Assembly (NCBI GenBank): GCA_946894095.1
Contig: OX335656.1
Span: forward strand, 7,641,001-7,705,000
Reading direction: 5' to 3'
DNA: 64,000 nt
From: Incurvaria masculella
Taxonomy: Eukaryota; Arthropoda; Insecta; Lepidoptera; Incurvariidae
Position numbers and translations under genes: made by a program. How positions within the stretch are numbered: the stretch's first letter is position 1; every line of letters begins with the position of its first letter. The notes below the pieces were generated by a model, which was not told the DNA's origin, searched no databases, and saw only the letters and a program-made list of their open reading frames with translations. Positions 35,601 to 46,160 of the stretch are shown one piece after another.

Positions 35601-38600
35601 GTTCAGAACGGTTGCAGTGAGGATATCAATGTTCCCATAGCACCAGTTGAGCGGACGCGTCGATGCCTTGCAGGATGGCCGTGGAGCGCGAGCTGGAGAA
35701 GTCGCAGGCGATGCAGCTGGGCAACGTGCTGTTCGACGCGAGCGGGCACTTCCTGCTGTACGCGACCATGCTCGGCGTCAAGTGCGTGAACCTCGTCACC
35801 AACCGCTGCGCGCGCATCCTTGGCGAGCACGAGAACCTGCGCCCGTTGCACCTCGCCCTCTTCCAGGTAATGCTTTTTGTTGAAGAGGGCGGTTACTCAC
35901 ACGGCCGAGGAGGCGCGACGGAAGTAAGCCCTATCCCGCTATCGGGTCGATGGCTTCTCGCGAATCGACGTTCCGATTCGGAATCTATTGTTTTCTTTCT
36001 CAAAGTGGCCGATAACACCCCCTGGTGGGCGCTAGAGGCCTACAGCGGGGCGTGGTATAGGGCTCAGAGGCCGCCTCGTCACCTTCATAGACGACATTGG
36101 CTGGCTAGGGTAGCAAGAATTGAGGGGGCGTTGTACAAATGACAACTCAATGTGGAACCAAGTGCAGGCAAACAACAACAACAACAACAAAGGGCTCAGT
36201 AAATTGGAGTGCGTTGAAGGTGTTTAGGGGGGCGATGGTTGATTTGTGGATTTCTAATATTTTATAGTAGGTACCTACTTTAAACTAAAATGAAAACCTA
36301 CCTACTACGCTACATCGAATATTTTGATAAATTAGCTTATTAGAACTCAGAAACAAGATATAATAGTAAACGCATGTGGCACATTAAATGTTTTATTGAA
36401 TATATCACATGAGTTAAACAAATTTATGAAAGTAGGTAATGATTGCAATTGTAATTTATAAGATGTGGTGAACCTAAATATTTTGGGGGGCACTGGAAAA
36501 TAATGTATCCTCAAAGTGGGCGCAAAATAAGTTTGAGAACCTCTGATCTATTGGCTGCTGACTGGTGCGATTACTTACACTTCAATTGTAATCTTTTATA
36601 TTTTATTCAGCATTCATATGCGACAGTCCCACACTACACTTGAAATTGTCTTTAAAAAATACATTGGTATGTTATGATACCATAGAGAAGGACGAATTTG
36701 TTTTAGTTTTCTATCAAATATCTTAACATTCCACATAATTTTGGGAAGCTGACCTTTTTGTAGACCACGTCCAGGTGCAAGTGTAAAAATTATTATGACA
36801 TAAAAATTCATTCATCTCTTGTTTCTCAGTATTTCCATATTTTATTTTTATAAAGTCTAATTAATTGAATTATGTTATTTTGCAGGGCAGAGTGAATCCA
36901 CCTAAAGTCGCCACTACTTTAGAAATGGAAGGATCAGAAAATCCATCATTACTCAATCTTAAAATGGACCCAACACTCTTCTGTACGGCATACAAAAAGA
37001 ACAGGTGAACATTTTATTTCTTTTTTCAATCATCCATATGCCAATTGTTTGTTTCGATAGATCATGAAAAAACATTTCTTAAACTTTTTTCAGATTTTAC
37101 ATGTTTTCCCGGAGAAGTCCTGACGATATCAAATCTCCAGATGCGGACCGAGACGTGTTCAATGAGAAGCCATCTAAGGAAGACATCATCTCGGCTACGG
37201 AAGGGCAAGGTGATTTCGCCTCCTTGTACATCATTCGACACTTTAGGGATGCTGTTTTGGAAGCGTCTCCGACTGTATTTGCATGTGGCATTGGGTTAGC
37301 AGTTTTAGAAAATTGGAGATCCACTCCCTTTTTTTTTTTTTTTTTTTATGCGACCTGACATGGATGGCTAATACCACACAACTAGCGTTATGATATTAGC
37401 CCAATACACCACATTCCCGAAGGAATTTGGTGCCATGCCAGGACCTTCCCTTTATGAGCACGGCTACATTGAACTGGATGGAAAACACGGACAATTTTTC
37501 ATTGCCGCTTCGACCATCTTTTTCATCCAATGCGATGGTACCAACCCGGGCGGGCTTAAACCCTACCACCTAGTAGGGGAAGGGGACCTACAGTTTTACA
37601 TGGATTCCGAACCATGGAGCAGCTCGCATTCGTGACGAAATGCACTTATCGAACTCTGAAAGAGAAAGACAGTGGTGCAAGTTGGTATTGAACTCGGGCC
37701 TCTGGTACGCTAGGCCAGTCCCCGCGCCACTAGGCTACGAGCCGCTCAAAATCTTTGGTCCGTGGAAGATATGCACATCTATAAGGATAAGACGTGCTAT
37801 GTGTTCTCGTACCCTTTGGATTTCTATTATATTTATCTACCTGATCTGGGGAAACAAAATAGCGTAACGCTATATACGGGTTGACAGGGTAGACAGGGTT
37901 GCATGACAAAACATGACCTTAGCACAGTTCGCGAGTAGACCAAAATTCTGAAACGCTCCTACTAAGGGAATCTCCTGTACCGCGGTACTAGTATTTATTT
38001 TGTGGTGCAGGCGTTCAGAAACTGTACGAGCAGGCGATCCTGCACACGGCGCTGGGCGACGTGCACGTGCGGCTGTTCGGCAAGGAGGTGCCGCGCGCCG
38101 TCGAGAACTTCTGCGTGCACAGCAAGAACGGCTACTACAACGGGCACATATTCCATCGCGTCATCAAAGGGTTCATGATACAGACGGGCGATCCCACAGG
38201 CGAGTGCTCTCAATCTGTAGACCCCAGAGATAATAGTCCAAACATGTAGTCGCAACTTCCGGGCAGCCAGTTTTGGTCTCCAAAATGATAGATGACACAA
38301 CCTTGAAAACTGGGTCATTCAGTCTTCCAAGCTATAAAGCACCTTTTTCGTAAATGTCTGTCTAGCCGCATTCTGACAATATTAGATGACTTGTAAGAGT
38401 GTACTATGACCGAGTAGCCTCCATCCTAGTTTACTATGACAGTGGTTGAACGTTTCATAGTTCACTCTTATGTAATCTAAAGAAGATGACAGTATCTATA
38501 TCAAGACGGATATAGATATTGTCAATTATTGGACAAGTCCACTCTTATCGTTAGAATGCGGCTGCAACTAAACAAACACCATATATAGCTGACTCAACAA

Positions 38601-40173
38601 TTGAAAATGGCACATATATGTACAAGATTGAACTTACTGTTTGTTGTTGAATTTGCATACTATAAGTACTACAGCAACAGTAATTATAAGAACCTGTAAC
38701 GATCCGAATGATTATCTCATGCAAACTTAGTTTTAATTTAAAAAGAAAATAAAACATCCCTTAAAGTTAAGTGAATATACTTATTCATACTAAGCAGTTA
38801 TGTCGCTTATTCCAAGGAATGTGATATGTATGTCCCTTAAAATGAGACTCTCCAGTTTCCAAAGTTCATCTTAGCTCCATATAAAATTGGTCTTTTCACG
38901 GTCTTTGGATAAAACCATGCCATGACATAGAAACTCGATGATACAGCCATATCTAGACAATTTTAAGGGACTTTCTGTTAAAAAAACTACATTCACTGAA
39001 ACTGTATTACCGTACATTTCATTTGATAACCTGCAAGTCTGCGTCCTTGCGTCTTTAAAAGTGAGATTATAATGTTCTCTAAATTTGGGTGGCCACTCGT
39101 TGTTTGGCCACACCTCGGAAGAGAATTAAGATTAACGCACTCAACGTTGAATCCATAATGTTCATCACAAGAGATCGCACACATTACCACGAGGCTGCAT
39201 GGGGCAAGCGGTGTTGCAGTGTATGAGGTGTGTGGTTTGACGGGCAGGCACGGGCACCGGCGGCGAGAGCATCTGGGGCGGTGAGTTCGCGGACGAGTTT
39301 CGTCCGGCGCTGAAGCACGACCGACCCTACACGCTCAGCATGGCCAACGCGGGGCCCAACACCAACGGCAGCCAGTTTTTCATCACCCTCGCGCCAACCG
39401 TACGCTACTTTGCATTCCACATTGTCAACAGTGAATGAGTGTGTTCCTTGCCTATTACGCATTGTGCGTACGTAGAAAGGACACAGGGATTGCGCTTCAA
39501 GATTTATTGTTTTTATAAAGGCTAGTGCGTAGTGTACAAAACTACCTAGCTTTTAAAAAGCCAGAAAAAATATAAATTGATTCCCAGCAAGGAATTTTAC
39601 TCTGCATGCCTGAAAATCATACCAATATATCATCTCAGGAATCTATGGTTTCCCGGTGGTTCATTGAGTTGTTAGCACCCTGTGTACCAAGGCAATACTA
39701 AAGAAATTTGCAATTCGCCACACAAGTGTAAAGCAGGCATCATGTGTGTTCGTCAACCTCCATCTGTGGGTTTCCTCATGTAATTTTTATGACATTTCTA
39801 CATGATAGGAAAGTAGGGGTAGTTATTTTAAATTAAGTGAAGACTCGGACATTTTGTTGGCTTCGCTTGAACGATTTAATGATTTCTGATTTTTTTTTCA
39901 ATAATCTAGATCTTGATGAAAAAGTTGTATATGTTTGTGTCTAGAATTACGCCTTGAAGTGTAGGTCACAGAATTTACCCTCCCTACTGGCACGGTTGAG
40001 TAGTAAAGTGTCGTATTTTATGCCTGCAGCCATGGCTGGACAACAAGCACACGGTGTTTGGGCGCGTGGTGAAGGGCATGGAAGTGGTGCAGGGCATCAG
40101 CAACGCCAAAACCAACCCCAAGACGGACAAGCCCTACGACGACATTCGCATCCTCTCCGTCACCGTCAAGTAG
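29669..40173 (+). CDS. PPWD1: PPWD1: WD-repeat plus cyclophilin-type prolyl isomerase, complete, ten exons
   Basis: Exons 29669-29831, 31831-32130, 33474-33561, 34056-34502, 35674-35866, 36886-37004, 37094-37209, 38011-38199, 39248-39399 and 40030-40173 join in frame to 636 residues (human PPWD1: 646). An acidic N-terminus ends in [16 protein letters not shown]-repeat blades follow in exons 2-5 ([33 protein letters not shown]). A linker ([16 protein letters not shown]) leads into a C-terminal cyclophilin domain: [57 protein letters not shown] and [13 protein letters not shown] keep the catalytic Arg, Phe, Gln and Trp positions. The family is a nuclear peptidyl-prolyl isomerase of the spliceosomal C complex. 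The intron after exon 8 has a GC donor; all others are GT-AG. Introns carry SINEs, LINEs and MITEs. Confidence 0.95.
30424..30836 (-). mobile_element. tRNA-headed SINE, full length, reverse
   Basis: Reads on the minus strand from a head with box A ('gagcttgtagcctcatggtg') and box B ('gggttcaaatcc') through the body to the tail. In PPWD1 intron 1. Head-to-head with the forward SINE at 30855. Confidence 0.85.
30855..30998 (+). mobile_element. tRNA-headed SINE, forward head
   Basis: 'gagcggctcgtagcctagtg' contains box A (TAGCCTAGTGG) and 'gggttcaattccgacat' contains box B. It continues to 'gagctgcttcatggttc' and stops abruptly at a LINE. The matching tail may be at 31698-31805. Confidence 0.85.
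30999..31697 (-). mobile_element. LINE reverse transcriptase fragment
   Basis: On the minus strand: [12 protein letters not shown], then [13 protein letters not shown] text, [25 protein letters not shown] and FADDT, which are RT palm motifs of a jockey/CR1-type LINE (FADD replacing YADD). Frames shift, so it is dead. It lies between the two halves of a forward SINE in PPWD1 intron 1. Confidence 0.8.
31698..31805 (+). mobile_element. SINE 3' tail
   Basis: 'ggcatgacacctaattcctt' through 'attaggcatccatgtcaggt' and an A-run. Ends 25 bases before PPWD1 exon 2. Confidence 0.8.
32243..32722. mobile_element. TTAA MITE family B, single copy B1
   Basis: 472 bp between TTAA 32243-32246 and TTAA 32719-32722. 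The ends GGCGCTAGGACTAGC and (complement) GGCCTGGTACTAGC are imperfect inverted repeats. Almost identical to the three copies at 49373-50804. In PPWD1 intron 2. Its right-hand TTAA is also the left flank of family A copy A5. Confidence 0.9.
32719..33237 (-). mobile_element. TTAA MITE family A, copy A5
   Basis: Starts at the TTAA shared with B1 and ends at TTAA 33234-33237. Reverse orientation. A short internal deletion near 33196 removes part of the 'ctctgggacc' segment. Confidence 0.85.
33310..33387. repeat. Complete 78-bp hairpin element
   Basis: 'actgccctcattattcaaaa' opens it and 'ttttgaataaggagggcagt' closes it. Inner stems 'ggtaactaca' and 'tgtagttacc' pair, leaving a loop of about ten bases. 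The truncated relative is at 5395-5461. Confidence 0.8.
34900..35449 (+). mobile_element. TTAA MITE family A, copy A6
   Basis: Forward copy between TTAA 34900-34903 and TTAA 35446-35449, in PPWD1 intron 4. Both GGTGGCCCAACCCG ends are well kept. Confidence 0.88.
35885..36195 (+). repeat. GC-rich repeat ending in (AAC)n
   Basis: A GC-rich block immediately after PPWD1 exon 5 reads 'ggccgaggaggcgcgacgga', 'cctggtgggcgctagaggcc' and ends 'gcaggcaaac' plus (AAC)n. The structure suggests the 3' end of a LINE with a trinucleotide tail. It extends the exon's reading frame by chance and is not coding. Confidence 0.5.
37331..37747 (-). mobile_element. tRNA-headed SINE, best-preserved copy
   Basis: About 417 bp on the minus strand: head 'gagcggctcgtagcctagtg' and box B 'gagttcaatacc', then 'tggttcggaatccatgtaaa', 'actgtaggtccccttcccc', 'ctaggtggtagggtttaagc', 'ggttggtaccatcgcattgg', 'tgtggtgtattgggctaata', 'ccatccatgtcaggtcgcat' and an A-tail (T-run at 37331). 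Serves as the reference copy. In PPWD1 intron 7. Confidence 0.9.
38200..39247 (+). other. PPWD1 intron 8 with GC-AG splice sites
   Basis: The exon ends CCCACAG and the intron starts GCGAGT; the acceptor is 'gacgggcag' before GCACGGGC. Only this pair restores the conserved cyclophilin reading [14 protein letters not shown] donor with an otherwise ideal AG|GCGAGT context is a known minor class of U2-type introns. The remaining intron sequence shows nothing recognisable. Confidence 0.85.
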
Positions 40174-40344
40174 ACAGTAAACGAATGTGCGCTTACGTCA
40201 AATGTGTTTTATTTTGTCAGAGCTCGTCACGACCTTCCAAAGTGTCGAATATCCTTGAACATCCACTGAGATCCACAGAAATAATAATACTATTATTGTT
40301 TATTTAGGATAAATTAATTACAATAATAACATTACAACACTTTA

Positions 40345-40350
40345 AATAAA
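40345..40350 (+). promoter_or_regulatory. Poly(A) signal of PPWD1
   Basis: AATAAA 172 bases after the PPWD1 stop, followed by an A-run. Confidence 0.65.
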
Positions 40351-40469
40351 AAAAAATCATTAGCTCCATATAAAAAATCGTAAATGAAATTAATTTTAAA
40401 ATATGATCATCACATCGAGCCACGCATTCGACAAAAGGAGCTTTTCTTTTTCTTAAAATAGCCAAGGAG

Positions 40470-41310
40470 TCGTCTAGCCCACTCTCAGCGAACATGCCGG
40501 ATGTAGTACACCACCAGGGTAGGCCCAACATGCAGTGGAGTGCGTAGTTGTACTGCACACGCAGCGAGTTAAACGCGCGACTGGGGGAAGTTTACCTACA
40601 GATGTACGGTGTAGAGTACCTGGCAGTACGAGCTGAACAGGGTTAGCTTCACCTGCCCGTATCACTGCGAGAAACTGCGCGCAAGCATGTTCTCATCATC
40701 TTTGAGTCTGTCCGTCAGTACGTGTGCTGGGTACCTAAACTTAGTTACAATTCTGAGCTGAGAATTGAGCAGAGCTACAGGTGGAACGTTATCTGGGCCA
40801 CCACCGTACTTAAATATGACCACTTCCATCTTTTTAACATTGAATATTAAACAGTGTTCAGTGTATTGCTCACAGATACCTAACAGCACTCAAAGCCCCT
40901 TCACAGAGGGACTCAGTAGCGCCATGTCGGTGTAACTTAGAGTGTGGATGCAAACATTTCCTAAATGGCATCCGACTTTGGCACTACTCAGCTCCTCTAT
41001 GAGTCTGTTTAAGTACATCAACAATTGAGCAAATCCGGAGACATCAGTCCGCCTTGCCTCACTCCGAAATTCAGCCGGTATTCATCAGAAAGTGCATTGC
41101 CCCAATGCACAACATTCACCTGGTTTCTGTACCAGTATCTCAACATACTGGTGATATCTCTAGGAACCTCAGTCGCGAGCAATTTACGCCACAGAATGTC
41201 ATAATTCATTGTATTGAACGCACGACTGAGGTCCAAAAAGCATCCATTCACTGTAGTCTGCCTATTAAGGTAGTACTCTGTGTGTTTAAGCGATGGTATT
41301 GGCAAGTCTG
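40470..41310 (-). mobile_element. RTE-like LINE remnant
   Basis: Minus-strand RT text: FLDLSRAFNTMNYDILWRKL, then WGNALSDEYRLNFGVRQGGL and MSPDLLN, then LIFNVKKMEVVIFKYGGGPD and VTKFRY. The YADD region between is disrupted. Lies tail-to-tail with PPWD1 and begins about 120 bases beyond its poly(A) signal. Confidence 0.8.
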
Positions 41311-42099
41311 TCGAGAGATCAGCATGTCGATTCTCGACACTCTGTTGACTTTACAATCGAGTCGATCGATTGCCAAATTTCAATCCAGTTTCGTTTGAAT
41401 TTGGTATTCTTGAGTTCAACTGTGTTCGGATTTTGCGATCGAATAGCATGTTAGTAGTCCGAGAAGCAACGCTTTTCAAGCAAACTGGGTTGTTTCATAT
41501 TTTAGCGTACAATGGAGAGGGATAAAAGATCGAATACATTTAGGGCATGGTTGTTGAACCCATAACACAATGCACTTAGTAAATAGAACATTCTTTACAT
41601 TTCCCGCGCTTTTGTTCCAGTTGTTTGTTTGTCATAGTTGATAATTTTATTTTGCTATAATTTGATTATTATGAATGGTTTTTCTACAGTTAGAGCATTG
41701 TACTGACAACTTAGTAATCATCTTTAGAGTGTTCTCTAAATAGCTCCTCAAAACGTAATTGAAATGTGTGATAATCGGTTTAAGAGTTATGGAGGAACAG
41801 ACATACATACATACATACAGAAATTATTTCTAAAAATCGTCAATTTCGTTTTAGTATCATACATAAAGTCTACAAACGAAGTATCTTAGAAAATAAATCG
41901 ACTTACTCCATGAACACCCCTCACATGTTTATTATTAGTAGGTATAGATATGTATATAATATTCTAAGACTTGATGCGGAAAATCATGGCCACTCTGAGA
42001 GAACGAGACGCACGGCAAAGTTATAATAATCTCTGTCCGCTCTTTTATTCGGAAGAGTGCACGTTCCTGTTGTAATAATATTAATTATGACTTAATTTG
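41311..42099. other. Spacer with LINE-tail-like end
   Basis: 'ataatcggtttaagagttat' followed by (ACAT)n at about 41808-41822 looks like a LINE/SINE 3' tail. Otherwise nothing recognised. Confidence 0.4.
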
Positions 42100-42245
42100 A
42101 GTTTCAGCCACATCTTCATTTGAAGCATTATAATCAGATTTTGAAAACATTTTTGGTCGTGACATTCGTTGGAACCAGGATTCGAACCTGCGGCCTTTGT
42201 ATTACATGCCCACTACTCTAACTCCCGAAATTTACGTCAGCCAAC
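42100..42245 (-). mobile_element. tRNA-derived SINE, second family
   Basis: The minus strand reads 'agttagagtagtgggcatgt' (box A-like), 'ggccgcaggttcgaatcctg' (T-arm/box B), then 'aacgaatgtcacgacc' and a body to about 42100. Shares the T-arm block with 12575-12640. Distinct from the main SINE. Confidence 0.6.
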
Positions 42246-42949
42246 GAATATCTCGATTATATTTGAATCGACACAATGCTTCCCCATCTACACGAGATAG
42301 CGCTAATGATTTTGCGTATTGATCCTACGCTAAGGCATTTTGACTGCAATGATTGAGATATCAATCTTTTGTCTCTTCAAATGTAGATGTAAGTATCCAA
42401 TAAATAAATATAATTATTACTTGCTTCCAAATGGGAATAAAATAATCGATGTAGAAATAGTAAATATAAGCCTGCCTATCTAACGAAAATGATGTGCTAT
42501 AGAAACAAAGAAAATACTTCGACGACAGATTTACTGGAAAAGCAAAGGAAGTTTGACGGTCTGGTGGAATACGGACTATTATACCGTCTACCAAAATAGC
42601 TATGCACAATAGTGTTACCATATGTGGCATTTTCCAGCCATTTTGACACCAGCTACAGCAATTTAAAAAAATATATATTATTCTGTCATCTCATTTGTTA
42701 CAATCGAGCTCAAGCGAGAACATTTGCGTTTTCATCATTTAAAATCAGCTTTAGGGGAATCCTTTCCCCTAAAGCTCCTTTTTAAGTTAAACTAGGAAAA
42801 TGGCGTATGCCAGGACTGCTACTGCTACTGCTGCGTGCCTAAAGACGCCATGGGCCAGTTATTTCTCTACACCATATTTAAAGAACTCAAGGTTGATTCC
42901 ATTGTATACCGACCTTGCAAATAAAGATCTAGAAATTCGGTTGGTTCGT

Positions 42950-43790
42950 GTGTTTGGATTTCCGACTTTGAATGCGTGAATTCCCTACCTATTCTGCTTA
43001 GAGCTCCTTCTCGGGCAGTCATTTTTAGATGGTTCAACGAATTTAAAAGGGGCAGAATTAGCTTCGAAGTTGACGACAGAAATGAACGCCCGCCAACGGC
43101 ATGTGTAGACTGCAGAAATATTGGTGCGAGAAGACCCACAAATCACATAAGTACTAGGATATAGAGATAATCAGGCATTCGTTATGTTAATATCATCATA
43201 CTAAACATGAACTTCTTGAAGTGAGGATATTTTACTGCCGTTGGCTCTCTAGAACTGAAAAACAAGCGCGTGTGGATTTGTGCAGAGAATAGTCGCATTT
43301 GACTACTAATGTGTCTCTGAAATCATTACTGCTGACGAAACATTGATGCATTAATATGATCAAAAAAGTAAAAAGCGCTAGTCGTTATTAGTTTTTCGAG
43401 GTGGTCAGTTGCGGAGAACTCGGAACACTGGCATTAAAATGGCGGTTCGTTTTTTTCACGGAGTGGACATCTTGCAATTTCAATGCTAGAAAATTGTTGA
43501 TAAGTTAACTCAGAATGCTACACAAAAGTAACTTTAACTAACGTTTTTAAAGTTGTGCAGGAAAACCACCAAAGACCGGGCTTAGGGGAATTACGTTGCA
43601 CTACGATGACGCGTCTTCACACACTTACCTAATAACAAAAGCGTTTATTCAAGACACTGGTATTGAAACCCTTTTTAAAGACGAAATAAAAGGAACGTTT
43701 ACCCAAGTGCCGAACAAGAGGTGGTTGCCTACAAAAAGCCATTTCTGACATATCGGTGGAAGATTGGAATACTTTATTCAAGGGGGGTTA
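42950..43790 (+). pseudogene. Dead mariner-type transposase
   Basis: Pieces in order on the plus strand: AVIFRWFNEFKRGRISFEVD (helix-turn-helix region of mariner), 'ARVDLCRE', 'GITLHYDDASSHT' (the LHHDNASSHT catalytic motif) and 'AISDISVEDWNTLFK' near the C-terminus. Multiple stops and frame shifts. No terminal inverted repeats identified. Confidence 0.75.
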
Positions 43791-43799
43791 CTTTTGGAA

Positions 43800-45160
43800 A
43801 TTCTAATTCGTCTGTGATTTACAGTCAGCTGTGACTCATTGGTGAATCATATAACTTTCTTTCTCATAAAATGACAGCCACGAGTCACCCTAGTGTTGTC
43901 CCTTTCTAATTATTCTCAATAAGAGTGCGATGATGCAACATAATGTTTTTAGCGATGCTGTCGGGCGAGACCTAATCGTAAAAGTTTCACTTTTATCCGT
44001 GAAATGAACTCGTGTTCGGTTTATGAGTACATATACGGAGCACGTTAAAAGGGATAGAAATTTGCGTAGATAGGTAATACTTAGTACTTTGAAAAATATA
44101 CCTAACATAAACTATGAACATATCTATGTTGGTTACTTTTCCAGTGTCTTAAAATATAAATAACGAGCAAGTATATACCATTACCCAGTGACTTACTTTT
44201 ACGGTCGTTTGGTATTTTCAAGGGCTTGGCAGGAGTTTCGCAAGGGGTTGGTGCTTTGGCATATTTCAGCCCCATACATTGGCAAGATTCGTAATTTTGA
44301 GATGGTAACACTTATCCAAAAGGGATATCGGTCGTCAATAATATTGTATTTGCGCATATTTCCCTCTCCATATTTCGTTCATTAGATGAAGATGGAAGTT
44401 TATTATGCCTATTCCATTAAAACTCGGCTTTTAGACCACCTACCGAGGGATGTTCTGAGAATAAAGAATAGGGCGGTACACGTGTCAGGTAGATAGAGCG
44501 AAGCACAGGAACTAACTGTTTGCGATGCGACTACAGCCCGCAAACTTTGATCGATGCTGCCTACGAACATAGGTAATATGTTTGTTAATAGTTATTATCA
44601 AAGAAATAGGATGTAAGCGCGCTGCGCGCGCATGCTAGGTCTATGGGTATTATATATATTACATTCCATATATTATTACAAAGTTTTCCGAAAATGCTCA
44701 ACCTATGGCTATAATATAAAGATTACAGATTCTATCTATCTGTCTAACTGTCCGTCCCCTTTTAGTAGGGTAACTTTTCCGCTTTTACGACATCTATTTT
44801 AATGCTTGCATTCGTGAAATTAAATTTTATTGCATGTTCTTCTCTTCGGCACAGTCTTCGGTCCTCTTTATTGTTTATGTAAAACATTATTTGAAGTAGG
44901 TAGATAGGTATGTGTGGTAATCTTGCGATTTCTTTCACTCAGATCAGACGCCATATACTGCATCTCTTTTTCTCCTCCGTTATCCCCCTCACCCGTTCCC
45001 CGCAATGCTGACCGCTCCAGCCCCCGCACGACCTAGGTTTGCCTGTCAACATTGCCAAGCTGTGCAGAACTCCCTAAACTGCGGGGATTTTTTAACACAT
45101 TCGGGATTTGTGAGAGGTCTGGAAGGTAATATGTGGAGATTTTACAATTTTACTTTTTAA
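43800..45160. other. Spacer upstream of Jun, nothing recognised
   Basis: AT-rich sequence without clear genes. Short pyrimidine-rich stretch at 44960-45010. Confidence 0.45.
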
Positions 45161-45164
45161 ATTA

Positions 45165-45534
45165 TTAAGAACGGCCCGTAAGCTATGCTCCCCATACAAA
45201 CATAGTTTACAAATCATTTGGAAACCGCTATTCCAATTAAATTGATATTTAATATCTAATATCAGGTAACAAATATCTGTATCTGCATGCTTTGGTTTTT
45301 TTGTAAAATCCAAACCGAATGAAATGAAAGCAAAATTCTCATACGAATTTTGTTTTATCTGTGGATCGGCCCAGAATACATTTACCGAAAAAACAAAGAC
45401 ATGCAGACACAGATACTTGTAGCCTAATATTAGATACCAAATATCAAGTAAGTTGGAACAGTGGTTTTTAAATTATTAGTAAAATTCGTTTGTATGGGAG
45501 GCGAAATTTTCAGGTACTTACGGGCCGACCTTAA
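45165..45534. mobile_element. TTAA foldback element, family C
   Basis: TTAA at 45165-45168 and 45531-45534 enclose a long imperfect inverted repeat. Left arm about 45169-45310 ('cggcccgtaag', 'ccccatacaaac', 'tgatatttaatatctaatat', 'tatctgtatctgcatgc') is complemented by right arm about 45375-45530. The ends read GAACGGCCCGTAAG and (complement) GGTCGGCCCGTAAG. No coding capacity. It sits about 1 kb upstream of the Jun start codon. Confidence 0.8.
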
Positions 45535-45901
45535 GTGGCATAAGGATTGAATATATGTTTTTTTGTGTGCATTCCTTTGAGCCTGATTTTTCGGGCCAAA
45601 AATCCTCTACTTGATTTTTCGAAGGCTGAGGTGCTTTTGTCGTGCCATAGAAAGAAAGCTGATTTCACCTAGACTATCAACCTAAGGCTCCATTTAGCAT
45701 CGCGCCGAGACGAGACGACGTGGAGTTGTTTCATTCAATGAAGGACATTTGTGGTGATATTTAACAATGTTTTTGGGTAATTTCGACTCATGATGCTGGC
45801 AAGCTGGCTAGTAGCACTCGCCCCCCCCCTCTCATTTCTTGGTATCGCGACTCGTAAACACCCCCACTGTTCTTCTCTTCGATTACGACCGGTTTGTTCC
45901 A

Positions 45902-46020
45902 CCAATCACATTCGGATTTATAAACTACGTCACGCGCATGTCGACATTCTTCACCAATAGTTATGTATTGAAATGTCGACATGCCTAAAAATAGCCAATC
46001 TGACTCACTTAATAAAAGCA
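45902..46020 (+). promoter_or_regulatory. Jun promoter cluster
   Basis: Seen in order: CCAAT at 45902-45906, TATAAA at 45919-45924, TACGTCA (CRE/ATF-Jun-like) at 45926-45932, CCAAT at 45954-45958, CCAAT at 45995-45999 touching a consensus AP-1 site TGACTCA at 46001-46007, and a TATA-like TTAATAAAAG at 46009-46018. A perfect 13-base inverted repeat (gcatgtcgacatt at 45936-45948; complement at 45972-45984) brackets the middle CCAAT. The layout fits a start site near 46035-46050 and suggests autoregulation by AP-1. Confidence 0.65.
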
Positions 46021-46160
46021 AGGCGCACTCCTACACAACGTTTAGAAGTAACGAAGTCCCCGAGGCGAGTGGACGTATTGTGTGTGACAGTTCGATAACA
46101 GTGTTATTGTGCCGTTCGGTGCAAAGTGACCTTACGTGCAAGTAGGTACAGAGGACACAA

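Noticed and set aside
35663..36142. 159-codon frame running from PPWD1 exon 5 into the following repeat
   Set aside because: The conserved PPWD1 frame leaves at a clear donor at 35867; the extension is translated repeat.
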